Numbered from the stretch's first letter, positions 26,711 to 36,260 are shown. The stretch is 64,000 bases of DNA from Saprospiraceae bacterium (GCA_028280415.1 JANQLV010000048.1:1-64000); one strand, 5' to 3'. Translations and numbers: made by a program. The notes: generated from the sequence alone by a model not told the origin.

Positions 26711-27554
26711 TTAATCGTTTTATAAAAGTCTGCGAATCAGTCCGGATTTCCAAGATGTATATTCCCGGGGCCAGGTCCTTTTCTATCCTTAATTGTTCAT
26801 CTTGCTTTACACTTCCGACTAAGCGGGCATGAATATCATAAAGCATCAGTCTGGAAATCTCTTCGTTTGAGTTTGTTTGAACCCTAAGTTCGGTACTAAA
26901 AGGGTTTGGAAAAACCTCAATTGGACTTTCGTCAAAAATCTCCTTTGTATTCGTAATCAAACCATTGCAGCTATAATAAATGGTTTCATAATAATCGGTT
27001 TCAAAAGAGATCGTATCCCTGAGAATATATTCTTCACCGGTGGAAAAGCAAAGTAAATTACATTCTCCCGAAAGGGAAACAAAATACCAGGGGAACGTAA
27101 CCGAGCCTTTGCTCGTACCAATTCCTTCGATCCAGCTGTTCCCGTCCGAAAAGTGAAAGACCTTTCTTAGTACTCCATCGAACGTAGTTATAGAATCGAT
27201 TTGCTCAACGATGATGTAATCATAATCATTTTGATGGTACTCGTCAATAAAAAACGTATCTCCGACTACCAGGCCAAAATCGTAGAGCAACAATTCGTTT
27301 AGCGAACCACTGGGAATAAAAAAGACTTCATCACTATCTGTTCTGATTAATCCTTCACTGTTGATTATCTGATATTGCAGACCATTATAAAGGCTGTCTC
27401 CCGATAGCTCATAAGAATCATAATTTAGAATATCGTCCCATTCATAACAGAGGAAAGTCCATTCACCAGTTTCATTCGGGAAGGCAGTTGATTGGCCGTT
27501 GCTAAGACTACTAAGCAAGCAGAGCATCCATATACATGGAATATTTTTGTTCAT
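26700..27554 (-). CDS. T9SS-sorted secreted protein of unknown function (284 aa)
   Basis: A signal peptide precedes SNGQSTAFPNETGEWTF. Residues ~25-200 have the pattern often seen in small Bacteroidota secreted proteins: DTFFIDEYHQNDYDYIIVE, then VLRKVFHFSDGNSWIEGIGT. I cannot name this domain. The C-terminus is a sorting domain (VFPNPFSTELRV...KRLIKN). It lies 28 bp behind the esterase gene, so it is probably the second cistron of the same transcript. Confidence 0.72.
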   Translation of the reverse strand: MNKNIPCIWMLCLLSSLSNGQSTAFPNETGEWTFLCYEWDDILNYDSYELSGDSLYNGLQYQIINSEGLIRTDSDEVFFIPSGSLNELLLYDFGLVVGDTFFIDEYHQNDYDYIIVEQIDSITTFDGVLRKVFHFSDGNSWIEGIGTSKGSVTFPWYFVSLSGECNLLCFSTGEEYILRDTISFETDYYETIYYSCNGLITNTKEIFDESPIEVFPNPFSTELRVQTNSNEEISRLMLYDIHARLVGSVKQDEQLRIEKDLAPGIYILEIRTDSQTFIKRLIKN

Positions 27555-27582
27555 AGCTTTTCAATTTTCTTTTTACAGGAAT

Positions 27583-28722
27583 CTATTGTTTGTAAATTTT
27601 GATAGTTTGATTTCCTGCGCTGGTCCGAACCTGGATGAAGTAGAAACCGGCAGGCCAGTTGATGCCATCCAGTCTAAAAGTATTGTTATTAAGTGCCTTT
27701 TGAAAGAATAATGTTTGCCCAAGTGCATTGACTACTCTTAATTCATTAATCCTGGTATTATTGGAATGAATCATCAAATAATCGAGAAAAGGGTTTGGAT
27801 AAACCTCAAGACTCATCTGGTTCAGGATAGGTTCTTCGGTATTTACCAGTTGATCGATAGGGTAGCGATCGTTAAAGAAATTCCAGATTTCCGCACTTGC
27901 ATTGAAATCCTGATTGGTGACTCCAATATTGATCAGAGAACCGGGCCAGGTGTGCCCCCCGTTGATTATCTTATAAAAAGCAATGAGTACATTATCATCG
28001 CAACCAGTGTATTGAATCAATTGTGCAGTGCATAAATCACTGGTATTGATATCTGGTACAAAAATCGTATCAGCTTCCAGCGGACAACCGTTAATATCAA
28101 TCCAGGTATCCAGTAATTCTTCAATGCCGACACTGACGCCTGCTCCCCCCTCATAATTGACCACCGGATCGGCTGTACCATGGATTTGCATGATCGGGAT
28201 GGGATTCTCGGGCATACACAGGCCAATCTGTGAGGGAGCAATACTGCCGGTAACCGAAGCAACTTTCGCAATTCGATCATTTAACTCACAGGCCAGGCGA
28301 TAGCTGAAAAAGCCGCCATTGGACATTCCACAGGCATAAACTTTGTCCAGGTTAATTCCATAAGTCGCATGTAAGGTATCGATCATTGCATTAGTGAATC
28401 CGACATCATCTTCATTCGATCCGAAAACCCAGCCTACGTTCCAGGCATCACCTACACCCTGGGGGTAAACTACAAAAAAATTGGCGGTATCAGCTACCTG
28501 ATCCATTCCACTGTAGATTTGCTGCTGGATGGAATTAGAAGTGAAACCATGGAAGTTAAATACTAAAGGTAATGCTTCACCTTCCTCATAGCCCGGGGGG
28601 ATCACTACTCTGTAACTACGCTCCAGTCCATCCCAGATAAAGCTCTTGTCGACCACCTGAGCCTGGACAGATGAAGTAAGCAATAAGATCAGGAAAAAAT
28701 AAAAATAGTAGAATCTGGTCAT
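27583..28722 (-). CDS. T9SS-secreted PHB-depolymerase-type esterase (LpqC-like)
   Basis: 379-aa secreted serine esterase. Signal peptide ends VQAQ. The alpha/beta-hydrolase domain (~22-290) has LPLVFNFHGFTSN (oxyanion loop, ~50-62), FFVVYPQGVGDAWNVGW, the nucleophile elbow YACGMSNGGFFSYRL (Ser in GMSNG, ~133), PIMQIHGTADPVV with the probable Asp (~185), and GGHTWPG carrying the catalytic His (~255). The C-terminal 75 residues are the T9SS sorting domain (VYPNPFLDYLMI). Family members cleave polyhydroxybutyrate, feruloyl or acetyl esters; the substrate here is open. It is followed at 28 bp by another T9SS protein. Confidence 0.85.
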   Translation of the reverse strand: MTRFYYFYFFLILLLTSSVQAQVVDKSFIWDGLERSYRVVIPPGYEEGEALPLVFNFHGFTSNSIQQQIYSGMDQVADTANFFVVYPQGVGDAWNVGWVFGSNEDDVGFTNAMIDTLHATYGINLDKVYACGMSNGGFFSYRLACELNDRIAKVASVTGSIAPSQIGLCMPENPIPIMQIHGTADPVVNYEGGAGVSVGIEELLDTWIDINGCPLEADTIFVPDINTSDLCTAQLIQYTGCDDNVLIAFYKIINGGHTWPGSLINIGVTNQDFNASAEIWNFFNDRYPIDQLVNTEEPILNQMSLEVYPNPFLDYLMIHSNNTRINELRVVNALGQTLFFQKALNNNTFRLDGINWPAGFYFIQVRTSAGNQTIKIYKQ

Positions 28723-28776
28723 ATGCTATATCGTTTAAATGGATAGTGGGTTTAAAGCCTGAAAGAATAGTATTGC

Positions 28777-29361
28777 CTAATGCAATGCCGCTCTGATCTC
28801 CAGGCTATCGAGAATTTCAGCTTCTTTTTCAATCCACCAATTCAGTCGCTTGTATACTGTTTCCTCATCGAAGTAATTCAAAGCCATTTTTACATAGACA
28901 TGCCCGTGTTTGGCTTCAGAAACCCAAAGCGTTTTATAGAATTTTGCCAAATCGGGATCGGTTTGAGCATTTGCAACTAACTTGAATCGTTCCGCACCTC
29001 TTGTTTCCACTACTGAAGCAATAAGGAGTCGATCCAGAAAGCGTTCATTCCTCCCGGAATGGCAAAGTTTAATCAGGGCTTTGACATAAGGGTCTTCTCC
29101 GATCGAGTGTACCATTGGAATGCCTTTGCTGGCCATCACCTGATATACCTGTTGAAAATGTTCCAACTCTTCAATACCGATTTCAATGAGCTCAGGTATT
29201 ATTTTATCACGATCCGGATATTTAGCAACCATACTCATTGCCGTGGCTGATGCTTTTCTTTCACAATCGAGATGATCTTGCAGAAAGCTATCAAAGTCTG
29301 CCATCACTGCTTCAATCCATTCCGGTTTACTCGCACTGGCGACATCGATGTTTAATTTCAT
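28777..29361 (-). CDS. miaE: tRNA-(ms2io6A)-hydroxylase MiaE-like diiron protein
   Basis: 194-aa ferritin-like diiron monooxygenase that would hydroxylate 2-methylthio-N6-isopentenyl-adenosine at tRNA position 37. Iron ligands are visible in two helix pairs: HLDCERKASATAM (Glu ~34), GIEELEHFQQVY (Glu/His ~66-69), VVETRGAERF (Glu ~118) and WVSEAKHGHVY (Glu/His ~149-152). Length matches the family. It lies upstream of the PHB-type esterase gene by 54 bp on the same strand. Confidence 0.88.
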   Translation of the reverse strand: MKLNIDVASASKPEWIEAVMADFDSFLQDHLDCERKASATAMSMVAKYPDRDKIIPELIEIGIEELEHFQQVYQVMASKGIPMVHSIGEDPYVKALIKLCHSGRNERFLDRLLIASVVETRGAERFKLVANAQTDPDLAKFYKTLWVSEAKHGHVYVKMALNYFDEETVYKRLNWWIEKEAEILDSLEIRAALH

Positions 29362-29568
29362 ATGTATTTTGTTATTTAAAGCTCCGGTAATTTTTTGGAG
29401 ATGACGTTTTACGAATTAATACAGCTTAGGCAAAGTGTTTCGTGTAAATCCTGAACAAAAAGTAAAACAATACTATATTGATCACCGAACCTGACAAATT
29501 GAACCCTCTGCGATACTCTAGTCCAAAGTATACCGAATCATGGAATAAATAGACTTAGGGCTGAATTC

Positions 29569-30624
29569 TTAAAACTCCGTAAAATGAATCAATTTCCCAT
29601 TATAAAAATAATTGGAAGCATTATTATTCTTTTGCTTGGTTTTTTGCTTAAAGGATTTAAGAATTTTCTTGCTTTGCCGTTTAATTGTTTCTTCACTCAT
29701 CACCACATCTTTCCCATTACTCATCGCATCTGTTATATAGGAATGGATTAAAACTTCGTATTGTTTTTTGAAAAGATTGGGATGACTAAAAATGTCCACA
29801 GCAATGACTTCGGTACCGCTAACAGCAATCATACCGATTACATCATCTCGGTGATCAAATTTTTCGGTAAAGAACTGAATGTATTCGTTTCGCTTTTTTG
29901 TAAAGTCAGAGGAGTTTTCGAGATTGGCATAAGCCCCTGTACTGGATTCGGCATTATTGATCGCGGTTAATTCTCCGACCTTATCCCAAACGGCTTGTTG
30001 ATCATTGGTTTGTTTCATCGTTTTTCTAAGATCGCTGGAAGCTACATTATAGTAACCGGTAAATGCAAATACTTTTTTGTTTTGTGCTGCAAGATGATCA
30101 TGATTTATTGCCAGATCGGGAGATTCACTATCAACATTTTCATCTTTATATTCCCAACGATGAGGTTCTACACAAAATACAGGAATATCCCTGATTGTTC
30201 TCGGAGGTACAATCATATCAATGGCAAGTACTCTGTCCTGTTTTCCGCCTTGTACAATATCTCCGGCCATTAAATAGATCGTATCCTGCGATTTGTTTTG
30301 TACCGTCAGATTATTTACTGCATCGCTATCCTCAAAACGCCCGTAGGGTTTTTTCTCTGTAATCCGGAAACCTTTGATATCCATTGCCTCTTTTAGGTTT
30401 TTTAAATTTTCTGCAATCTCGTGATCCTTGATAAAATCAGTATTTGCCGTAATCGGATAGATTCGAAGTTTTTCAAAATCCAGTTCGGCATTTTTTAATG
30501 TTTCGACCGTGAGTCCTTCAAATACAGACTCCTGAGACATTTCAGAAATGGATTTCTGATCACTAGCCGGTTCATTATTACACGCAAATATGAAAAGGAG
30601 TAATAAAAGAGGTAATTTCTTCAT
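29569..30624 (-). CDS. DUF6569 (ARPP-1) domain lipoprotein
   Basis: About 351-aa exported lipoprotein: the signal ends LLFIFACNNEP with a lipobox-like Cys. The body matches the DUF6569/ARPP-1 family: FEKLRIYPITAN (~55), then TIYLMAGDIVQGGKQDRVLA (~118-137), VPPRTIRDIPVFCVEPHRW (~143-161) and VIGMIAVSGTEVIAVDIF near the C-terminus. The family has no established activity. ATGs lie at both 30630 and 30624; I took the second because MKKLPLLLLLF is a normal signal start. Monocistronic. Confidence 0.78.
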   Translation of the reverse strand: MKKLPLLLLLFIFACNNEPASDQKSISEMSQESVFEGLTVETLKNAELDFEKLRIYPITANTDFIKDHEIAENLKNLKEAMDIKGFRITEKKPYGRFEDSDAVNNLTVQNKSQDTIYLMAGDIVQGGKQDRVLAIDMIVPPRTIRDIPVFCVEPHRWEYKDENVDSESPDLAINHDHLAAQNKKVFAFTGYYNVASSDLRKTMKQTNDQQAVWDKVGELTAINNAESSTGAYANLENSSDFTKKRNEYIQFFTEKFDHRDDVIGMIAVSGTEVIAVDIFSHPNLFKKQYEVLIHSYITDAMSNGKDVVMSEETIKRQSKKILKSFKQKTKQKNNNASNYFYNGKLIHFTEF

Positions 30625-30889
30625 AATCATATATTTATAAGTTGTTTGACTAATGAAATACTATTGCTACAGATAGGCAATAATGCTTTTGCAAGTTACA
30701 TATTTTAAATAAATAAAACCCTTGTTTATCTGGTATTTTGAAGTATCCCTGAACACAGAATAATGAATATTTATCTCTTTTTGTTAATTTTAAAGCGAAT
30801 AAGAGCTATTCAAATTCAGACGGTCTTTTTTCGACTATCTTTTTTTGAATACCTGCTTATATAAAGCAAGAACATAAAACTATTGAATC

Positions 30890-33286
30890 ATGACAAAACG
30901 AATTGAAAATCTCACTTTTCTTTTATCTATTTTTTGCCTGTTCTTATGTCCTTTTCAATCAATAGCCTGTGATACTGGCGAATCTACTATTATTGTGACT
31001 ATTCATACAGATAATTGGGGCTACGAAACAAGTTGGCGCATTATCGATGGGAGCGGAAATATTTATTATCAGGTAGATTTCGGAACATATGACGACAATG
31101 AAATCTATGAAACGGAGGTTTGTGTTCCCCTCGGGACCTGTGTAAGTTTTATCATTGAAGATTCATACGGGGACGGGATTTTTCAAAATGATGCTTACAC
31201 CATATCTCTAGACGGTACGGAGTTAATCAGTACCGCAATGGCAGGGACCCAGGAAAGTTTTGACTTCAACTGTCCACCGGGGACGGTTTGCAGTACAGCT
31301 ATAGAAATCACCGAAGGAGATTTTACTACAGTTGACGATAATTCCTGGTATATTTTTACACCGGACTTAACGGGTATCTATTTAATATCCACCTGTGACA
31401 ATAATAATTGTGATACCAAAATCTGGGTCTATGATGATTGCAGTGGATTGTTTGACGATACCAATGAAGGTACCATTTTTTATAACGATAATAATCCAAA
31501 TTGTGATTTACTGGCTGAAGTAGAAGGCTTTTTCGGTGCCGGGATTAGTTATGTGATTCGTATCGGAGATGCGGAAGATGATTGTGCCGGACAATTGATC
31601 AATTTCAGTATCAACTATTTGGGGCCTATCTCTGGTTGTACAGATCCCGGATCGTGCAATTATAATCCTATGGCAACTATAGATGATGGAAGTTGTATTC
31701 CTTTCGGTGATCCTGCTTGCCCGAATGCACCGGATTTGGTGTTGAGACAGGATGTGTTGGAAACTTCGATTTATCTGACGACGATTAATGCGACGGATGA
31801 GTGTCTTATCAATGAGGGCTGTTTGCAGGGATTTGGAATGCGGGATATTATTCGATTTACTACACATATCGAAAACAATGGGGATGCAGATTATTTCATT
31901 GGTGAACCATTTGATAATCCAGATCAGTTTACTTATGATAATTGTCATCAGCATTATCACTATGATGGATACGCAGAGTATATTTTGTTTGATGAAGACG
32001 GTACGGAACTGCCCATTGGTTTTAAAAATGGATTTTGTGTACTGGATTTAGTTTGCGATAATGGTGGATCACCACAATACGGTTGCGGATATATGGGGAT
32101 TTCGGTTGGTTGTGGAGATATTTATCATTCTGGTTTACAATGCCAGTGGATCGATGTAACCGATGTTCCTGATGGAAACTATACTTTTGTGACTCGGGTA
32201 AACTGGGACAATGCACCGGATGCGCTTGGCAGAGTGGAAACAGATACCATTAATAACTGGGCTCAGGTTTGTATCAACCTGGATCGTTCCAGTGGAGCGC
32301 TCGAATTTCAGTTGGTCGAAGATTGTCCAACATACGTTGACTGTACGGGAGCTATTTACGGAAATGCACAACCGGATTGCAATGGAGACTGTAATGGAAC
32401 GGCCTTAATGGGAGATTTGGATGCGAATCAGGAACAGGATATGCAGGATGCCCAGCAATACGTTAATGATATTATTACCCATAACATCAGTGCGACTCCT
32501 TGTAATGACCTGAATGCGGATGGTAATATTTCTGTTTACGATGCGGCACTATTGTCTGGTTGTTTAAATTATGGCACGGGGCATACTCATCCCGACGGTG
32601 GATTTCACGATCATTGCGATTTGCCTATTGATATTATTGACCCCAGTGATACGGTAGCGCTAAGCATTACAGGGATTAATCCAGATGAAAAATACATAGA
32701 TATTTCAATACACAATCCTACGGCAAGTGTGGTTGCTTATCAATTTCAGGTGAGCGGCATATCGCTTATATCCGCAGAAAATCTGATCGATCCGGCGATT
32801 TATCCAATTAGCCCGAAAGTAGGTATCTCTGACGGTATGACTATTGGGATTTCCTATGATGATTCCCTGATCCTGAAGCAAGACATCGTTCAGCCTTTGG
32901 TCAGGTTATACTATACGGATTATCTGGATACAATGATCTGTATTTCCAATATAGTGGATATTGTTAATCAGGATTATTTCCGTACCCATACCAGAGTTGA
33001 TGGTCCTTGTTTAACTATTGTTGATGTAAATGAGCCTTATACGAGTATCGAAGTAAATCTCGATCCCAACCCGTTTGAGAAACAAACCCGGCTGTCTTTC
33101 TTTAATCCGGATAATGAGGTTTTTGAATTGGAAATTCTAAACAGCGCAGGACAGCTCGTCCAAACTTATAGTGGAATCCGAAATAATGGTCAGACTATTC
33201 ATCGAAACAACCTGCCGGGTGGTGTTTATTTTTATGTTCTGAAAAGTGCTACCAAGATTGGGGTAGGGAAAATGGTGATGCGTTAG
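30890..33286 (+). CDS. T9SS-secreted lysyl oxidase homologue with dockerin-like module
   Basis: 798-aa secreted protein likely to oxidise lysine side chains to aldehydes with copper, as lysyl oxidases do. Signal peptide to ~26. Two beta domains follow, then a small Cys-rich motif CTDPGSCNYNPMATIDDGSC (~248-268). Residues ~280-470 are the lysyl oxidase domain: copper site NCHQHYHYDGY (H353, H355, H357), GFKNGFC with Lys379 and CGDIYHSGLQCQWIDVTDV with Tyr412. These align with the Lys and Tyr that form the LTQ cofactor in animal LOX. A dockerin-like part (DLNADGNISVYDAAL, ~535-560), a beta-sandwich, and a T9SS tail (LDPNPFEKQTRL) complete it. Copper and LTQ formation are inferred. Confidence 0.85.
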   Translation: MTKRIENLTFLLSIFCLFLCPFQSIACDTGESTIIVTIHTDNWGYETSWRIIDGSGNIYYQVDFGTYDDNEIYETEVCVPLGTCVSFIIEDSYGDGIFQNDAYTISLDGTELISTAMAGTQESFDFNCPPGTVCSTAIEITEGDFTTVDDNSWYIFTPDLTGIYLISTCDNNNCDTKIWVYDDCSGLFDDTNEGTIFYNDNNPNCDLLAEVEGFFGAGISYVIRIGDAEDDCAGQLINFSINYLGPISGCTDPGSCNYNPMATIDDGSCIPFGDPACPNAPDLVLRQDVLETSIYLTTINATDECLINEGCLQGFGMRDIIRFTTHIENNGDADYFIGEPFDNPDQFTYDNCHQHYHYDGYAEYILFDEDGTELPIGFKNGFCVLDLVCDNGGSPQYGCGYMGISVGCGDIYHSGLQCQWIDVTDVPDGNYTFVTRVNWDNAPDALGRVETDTINNWAQVCINLDRSSGALEFQLVEDCPTYVDCTGAIYGNAQPDCNGDCNGTALMGDLDANQEQDMQDAQQYVNDIITHNISATPCNDLNADGNISVYDAALLSGCLNYGTGHTHPDGGFHDHCDLPIDIIDPSDTVALSITGINPDEKYIDISIHNPTASVVAYQFQVSGISLISAENLIDPAIYPISPKVGISDGMTIGISYDDSLILKQDIVQPLVRLYYTDYLDTMICISNIVDIVNQDYFRTHTRVDGPCLTIVDVNEPYTSIEVNLDPNPFEKQTRLSFFNPDNEVFELEILNSAGQLVQTYSGIRNNGQTIHRNNLPGGVYFYVLKSATKIGVGKMVMR

Positions 33287-33363
33287 CAAGAGAAAGTATA
33301 CAACAGGAGTTATCGCGCATTCAGTATTAGAATGATGAAAGCTTTTGCGCGCTCTGAAACAGG

Positions 33364-33428
33364 AATCAGGCTTTAGGTTTTGGGCAATAAGGTTTTCCAT
33401 TATACCTCATACCTAAAACCTCATACCT
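33364..33428. repeat. AGGTATGAGG-family intergenic repeat, copy 1
   Basis: A degenerate inverted repeat built from CTTTAGGTTTTGGGC on the left and ACCTCATACCTAAAACCT on the right. The same words occur at 35225-35288 and 48687-48783, always between genes. Confidence 0.45.
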
Positions 33429-33556
33429 TTTTCACAAAAGAATAAAGAGCGCTATACTATCCAATTTCATAGTGGAGTTTAAGCAAAATTTGGGCTGACT
33501 CCTGCTACCTGACTAATACCAATCATTATATCAAAAATTTTGTGCTTTGATGAATA

Positions 33557-35077
33557 ATGCTTTGCTTTGGGGCAATGAAGAGCATACATACGCAGAGAAC
33601 TACACTTTCTGAAAGATTCAAGCGATTTTTAGGTTTATTAGCGATCTTAACAATCATTAGCCTGGTTGTGATGAATGACTTTACTACGATATTGGAAAGT
33701 GAGGAAGCTTTTAATATCCTTTGCGTGCAGCAGCAAATGACGGATTCGACTAGCCAGTCCCTTGCTCCTTTTCCAAATACTTCACAATATCTCATTTATA
33801 GCGTTTTTGGATTTAGTCCTTTCTGGATTAGGCTATCCAATGTCATTGTTTTTCTTCTGCTTTTATTAGGGATCAGGATATGGGGCGCCAGGATTTTTGG
33901 AAAAGAGCAGATCATGATATTTATAATCACTATCGTGAGTAGTTTTTTACTGATTTCCATGTCCAAATTTGCCGTAGCGGATATTCCCTTATGTGCTTTT
34001 CATACCATGAGTATGATCTTTTTGGTGATTTGTCTCAAGCAGCCAAAATTGAAATGGCAAATTGTCTATGGATTGTTTGTAATGGGTAGCTTTCTGGTAC
34101 AGCCTACAAGTGCAGTAATATATGGAGTAGGTCTGCTGATTTATATGTTACTATTTCATAAAGAGGCCAATAACCTATTGAAGCCTGCTATTTTGGCGAT
34201 CTGGCTATTATTGATCTCGGTGTTTTATTTTTTAGGTGGTTTTAGCTGGACGACTGAGGGTTTCATATTTTCTTATCAGACATCCTGGAAGGAGTATTTC
34301 ACCTGGCAGGTGATTGGACTGTTGCCTTGGTTTGGTTTTCTGCCGGCTGCGCTTTGGGATCTATTTCAGAAGCTTAGAAAGAAGGAAGAAATGGCGATTA
34401 TACTGACCGGTTGGTTATTATTATCCCTGCTGAGCCATGCCTTGATCTTACAATTGTGCTTGCTTTTTTTGATTGCCAGACAAATAGTCAATTATTTTAA
34501 ACCCAATTATCCCTATAAAGGCCTCGTCAAAGCTTTTGCTATAGTTAATCTGGTATTTACTTTTTTTGCTTTACTGGCTGTGATGTTTGGAGGTTTTGCC
34601 GCTATGCATAATGTAGGCTTTAGGACTGCCGCGGTGTTTAGCGCGATATACTGGATTTTTGGATTTGTCGGAATATTGGGCCTGTTTTCTGATAACAGGA
34701 AGTATATTATAGGTGGATTTACTTTTGCGGGAGCATTTTCACTGATGCTTTTTTGGGTACAGCTTAATCCTATCATTAATCGCTATCGAGATATAAATAC
34801 TCAGTTACTCGGTAAACTTGAAAAAGGGCAAAAGGTAATATTAAGCCAATCGATTATCAATAAAAACCAGTTTAAAGTATATGGAAATGCAAAAGAACTG
34901 GAGTATTCCGAATTCGATGGGGAGATGGTCGAGACGGATTATTATATTCTTGAAAAACAAGACTACGAAATATTACAGTCCAAAAACGATCAATTGATCG
35001 TTTCGGATACATTAAACGGGCGAACGCACATTTTTGCTAAACCCGGTTTATTTTTTATTGTAAAAAACAGAAATTAG
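33557..35077 (+). CDS. Polytopic membrane protein, GT-C glycosyltransferase-like
   Basis: 506-aa protein with about 11-12 membrane segments. The layout follows GT39/ArnT-like proteins: a first TM, an acidic loop (ILESEEAFNILCVQQ, ~35-49), then GFSPFWIRLSNVIVFLLLLL, which resembles the G-x-x-x-x-R segment of that superfamily, and a soluble tail of ~90 residues (GKLEKGQKVILSQ...). The motif match is weaker than in the two other GT39 proteins of this window, so the enzymatic call is tentative. ATG 33557 is used, but ATG 33575 (MKSIHTQRTT) is equally possible. Its stop overlaps the stop of the convergent 44-aa gene by 3-4 bases. Confidence 0.6.
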   Translation: MLCFGAMKSIHTQRTTLSERFKRFLGLLAILTIISLVVMNDFTTILESEEAFNILCVQQQMTDSTSQSLAPFPNTSQYLIYSVFGFSPFWIRLSNVIVFLLLLLGIRIWGARIFGKEQIMIFIITIVSSFLLISMSKFAVADIPLCAFHTMSMIFLVICLKQPKLKWQIVYGLFVMGSFLVQPTSAVIYGVGLLIYMLLFHKEANNLLKPAILAIWLLLISVFYFLGGFSWTTEGFIFSYQTSWKEYFTWQVIGLLPWFGFLPAALWDLFQKLRKKEEMAIILTGWLLLSLLSHALILQLCLLFLIARQIVNYFKPNYPYKGLVKAFAIVNLVFTFFALLAVMFGGFAAMHNVGFRTAAVFSAIYWIFGFVGILGLFSDNRKYIIGGFTFAGAFSLMLFWVQLNPIINRYRDINTQLLGKLEKGQKVILSQSIINKNQFKVYGNAKELEYSEFDGEMVETDYYILEKQDYEILQSKNDQLIVSDTLNGRTHIFAKPGLFFIVKNRN

Positions 35078-35208
35078 GCACTGCCTCTAAACATCAGATA
35101 CATTAATATTAAAAGAACTACTGTAGCGATTGCAGCGATTCTTAAAATCTTTTTTGCTTCCCTTCTGTCTCTTGCTTCTAATTCTCTTTTGCGTTTCGTT
35201 TTTGCCAT
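35074..35208 (-). CDS. Small single-span membrane protein (44 aa)
   Basis: The minus strand between 35208 and 35074 encodes a 44-residue protein: a highly charged N-terminus (MAKTKRKRELEARDRREAKK) followed by one hydrophobic helix (RIAAIATVVLLILMYLMF) and a short tail. A basic region before a single helix, positive-inside, is typical of real small membrane proteins. It overlaps the 3' end of the convergent gene by 3 bp. I know no family name. The repeat copy at 35225 sits just upstream of its start. Confidence 0.6.
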   Translation of the reverse strand: MAKTKRKRELEARDRREAKKILRIAAIATVVLLILMYLMFRGSA

Positions 35209-35224
35209 ATCTAACTCAGTTTTT

Positions 35225-35288
35225 TAGGTTAAGGTGTTGGGCATTAGGCAAAATGAATCAAAAACTGATACCTGATACCCCATACCAT
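35225..35288. repeat. AGGTATGAGG-family intergenic repeat, copy 2
   Basis: Words TTAGGTTAAGGTGTTGGGCATTAGGC at the left and CTGATACCTGATACCCCATACC at the right form a degenerate inverted pair similar to copies at 33364 and 48687. The remaining part of the 308-bp spacer up to the beta-barrel gene shows no further feature. Confidence 0.4.
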
Positions 35289-35516
35289 TATTAAGGTGCA
35301 ATTTTATTTTTTATCATCATAAATTATATAAAGCATCTTTTTATTCACCTGACTAATATAATAAAAAACGATTTTTCTTAAAAATTAAGAGCGAAAATTG
35401 TTTATGATTTTAGCTTCTGGTCTCAGCGCTGTAAATGTCTGACATTCCCGTGTTAATTTTCTTTTTTCAGGCAGCTACCGCTCTGGCTCAATCGTTTATA
35501 TGCAAAGCAGAAACAT

Positions 35517-36194
35517 ATGAACAAATTACGTGTACTCCTTCTTCTCTGCCTTTCCTTTTGGTTTATTCAGTCAGAAGCCCAGAATTTTATGAGTGTTCAT
35601 TTTAATTATATGCAACCTCTGGATGATTATAAGCAACACATGAATGTACATCCAAAGGGGATTGCTCTTGGTTATCAGTTTAAACCAAAAATTTTTAAGA
35701 AATTTTATATCGGGGCTCAGTTTGGCGTCTCCATGTACGCTATGGATAGCTACCTACAATCTATAGAAACAGATGAGAATGTATTTGAGGATGTAGAAAT
35801 TGAAGAAGAAGATTGTTTTTTGGCTTATCACTTGACTGGACGTTATTATTTTGTAGAAGAGAGACGGATCAATCCTTATTTAGAAGCTCGTTTGGGCGGT
35901 TTGTCTTTTTTCAGTACTAAAATGACGGATGAAGAGTACGATGAATATTTTGAAAATAGTACCTCTTTTTATGGAACTTCGATTCAGGCGGGTATTGGTG
36001 GTGGATTATCATTTCATATTGTAGATCAGATGTGGATCGATTTCAATGTAATTTATAACAGGGGATCAAGAGCAGATTATCGAAACATCGATTCTGTAAA
36101 AGATGCCTCCTACCGAATAGATCCCGAACTCAGTAAGTTTGAATCCTATACGGATAACGTTAATTACAGTTTAGGGGTACAATTTAGTTTTTAG
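35517..36194 (+). CDS. Outer membrane beta-barrel (porin-like) protein
   Basis: 225-aa protein with a signal peptide (MNKLRVLLLLCLSFWFIQ...EAQ) and alternating short beta-strands ending in aromatic residues: FMSVHFNYMQPL, GLSFFSTKMT, IQAGIGGGLSFHIVDQMWIDF and a final SLGVQFSF strand with C-terminal Phe, as expected for BAM-assembled barrels. It is predicted to have 8 strands, like OmpW/OmpA-type small barrels. Ligand or role unknown. A convergent fructosamine kinase gene follows after a weak hairpin. Confidence 0.7.
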   Translation: MNKLRVLLLLCLSFWFIQSEAQNFMSVHFNYMQPLDDYKQHMNVHPKGIALGYQFKPKIFKKFYIGAQFGVSMYAMDSYLQSIETDENVFEDVEIEEEDCFLAYHLTGRYYFVEERRINPYLEARLGGLSFFSTKMTDEEYDEYFENSTSFYGTSIQAGIGGGLSFHIVDQMWIDFNVIYNRGSRADYRNIDSVKDASYRIDPELSKFESYTDNVNYSLGVQFSF

Positions 36195-36219
36195 TTGGTT
36201 TTGTTTGTTAGATAATTTG

Positions 36220-36246
36220 AGGGTCAGGCTCTTGCTTGGCCCTTAT
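36220..36246. terminator. Weak bidirectional terminator
   Basis: AGGGTCA (36220-36226) pairs with TGGCCCT (36237-36243) and is followed by TATTAATTTT. It sits between convergent stops. Confidence 0.4.
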
Positions 36247-36260
36247 TAATTTTGGAATTT

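Noticed and set aside
33364-35288. AGGTATGAGG repeats considered as a CRISPR-like array
   Set aside because: Copies are degenerate, far apart, without regular spacers and with genes between them; no cas genes in the window.
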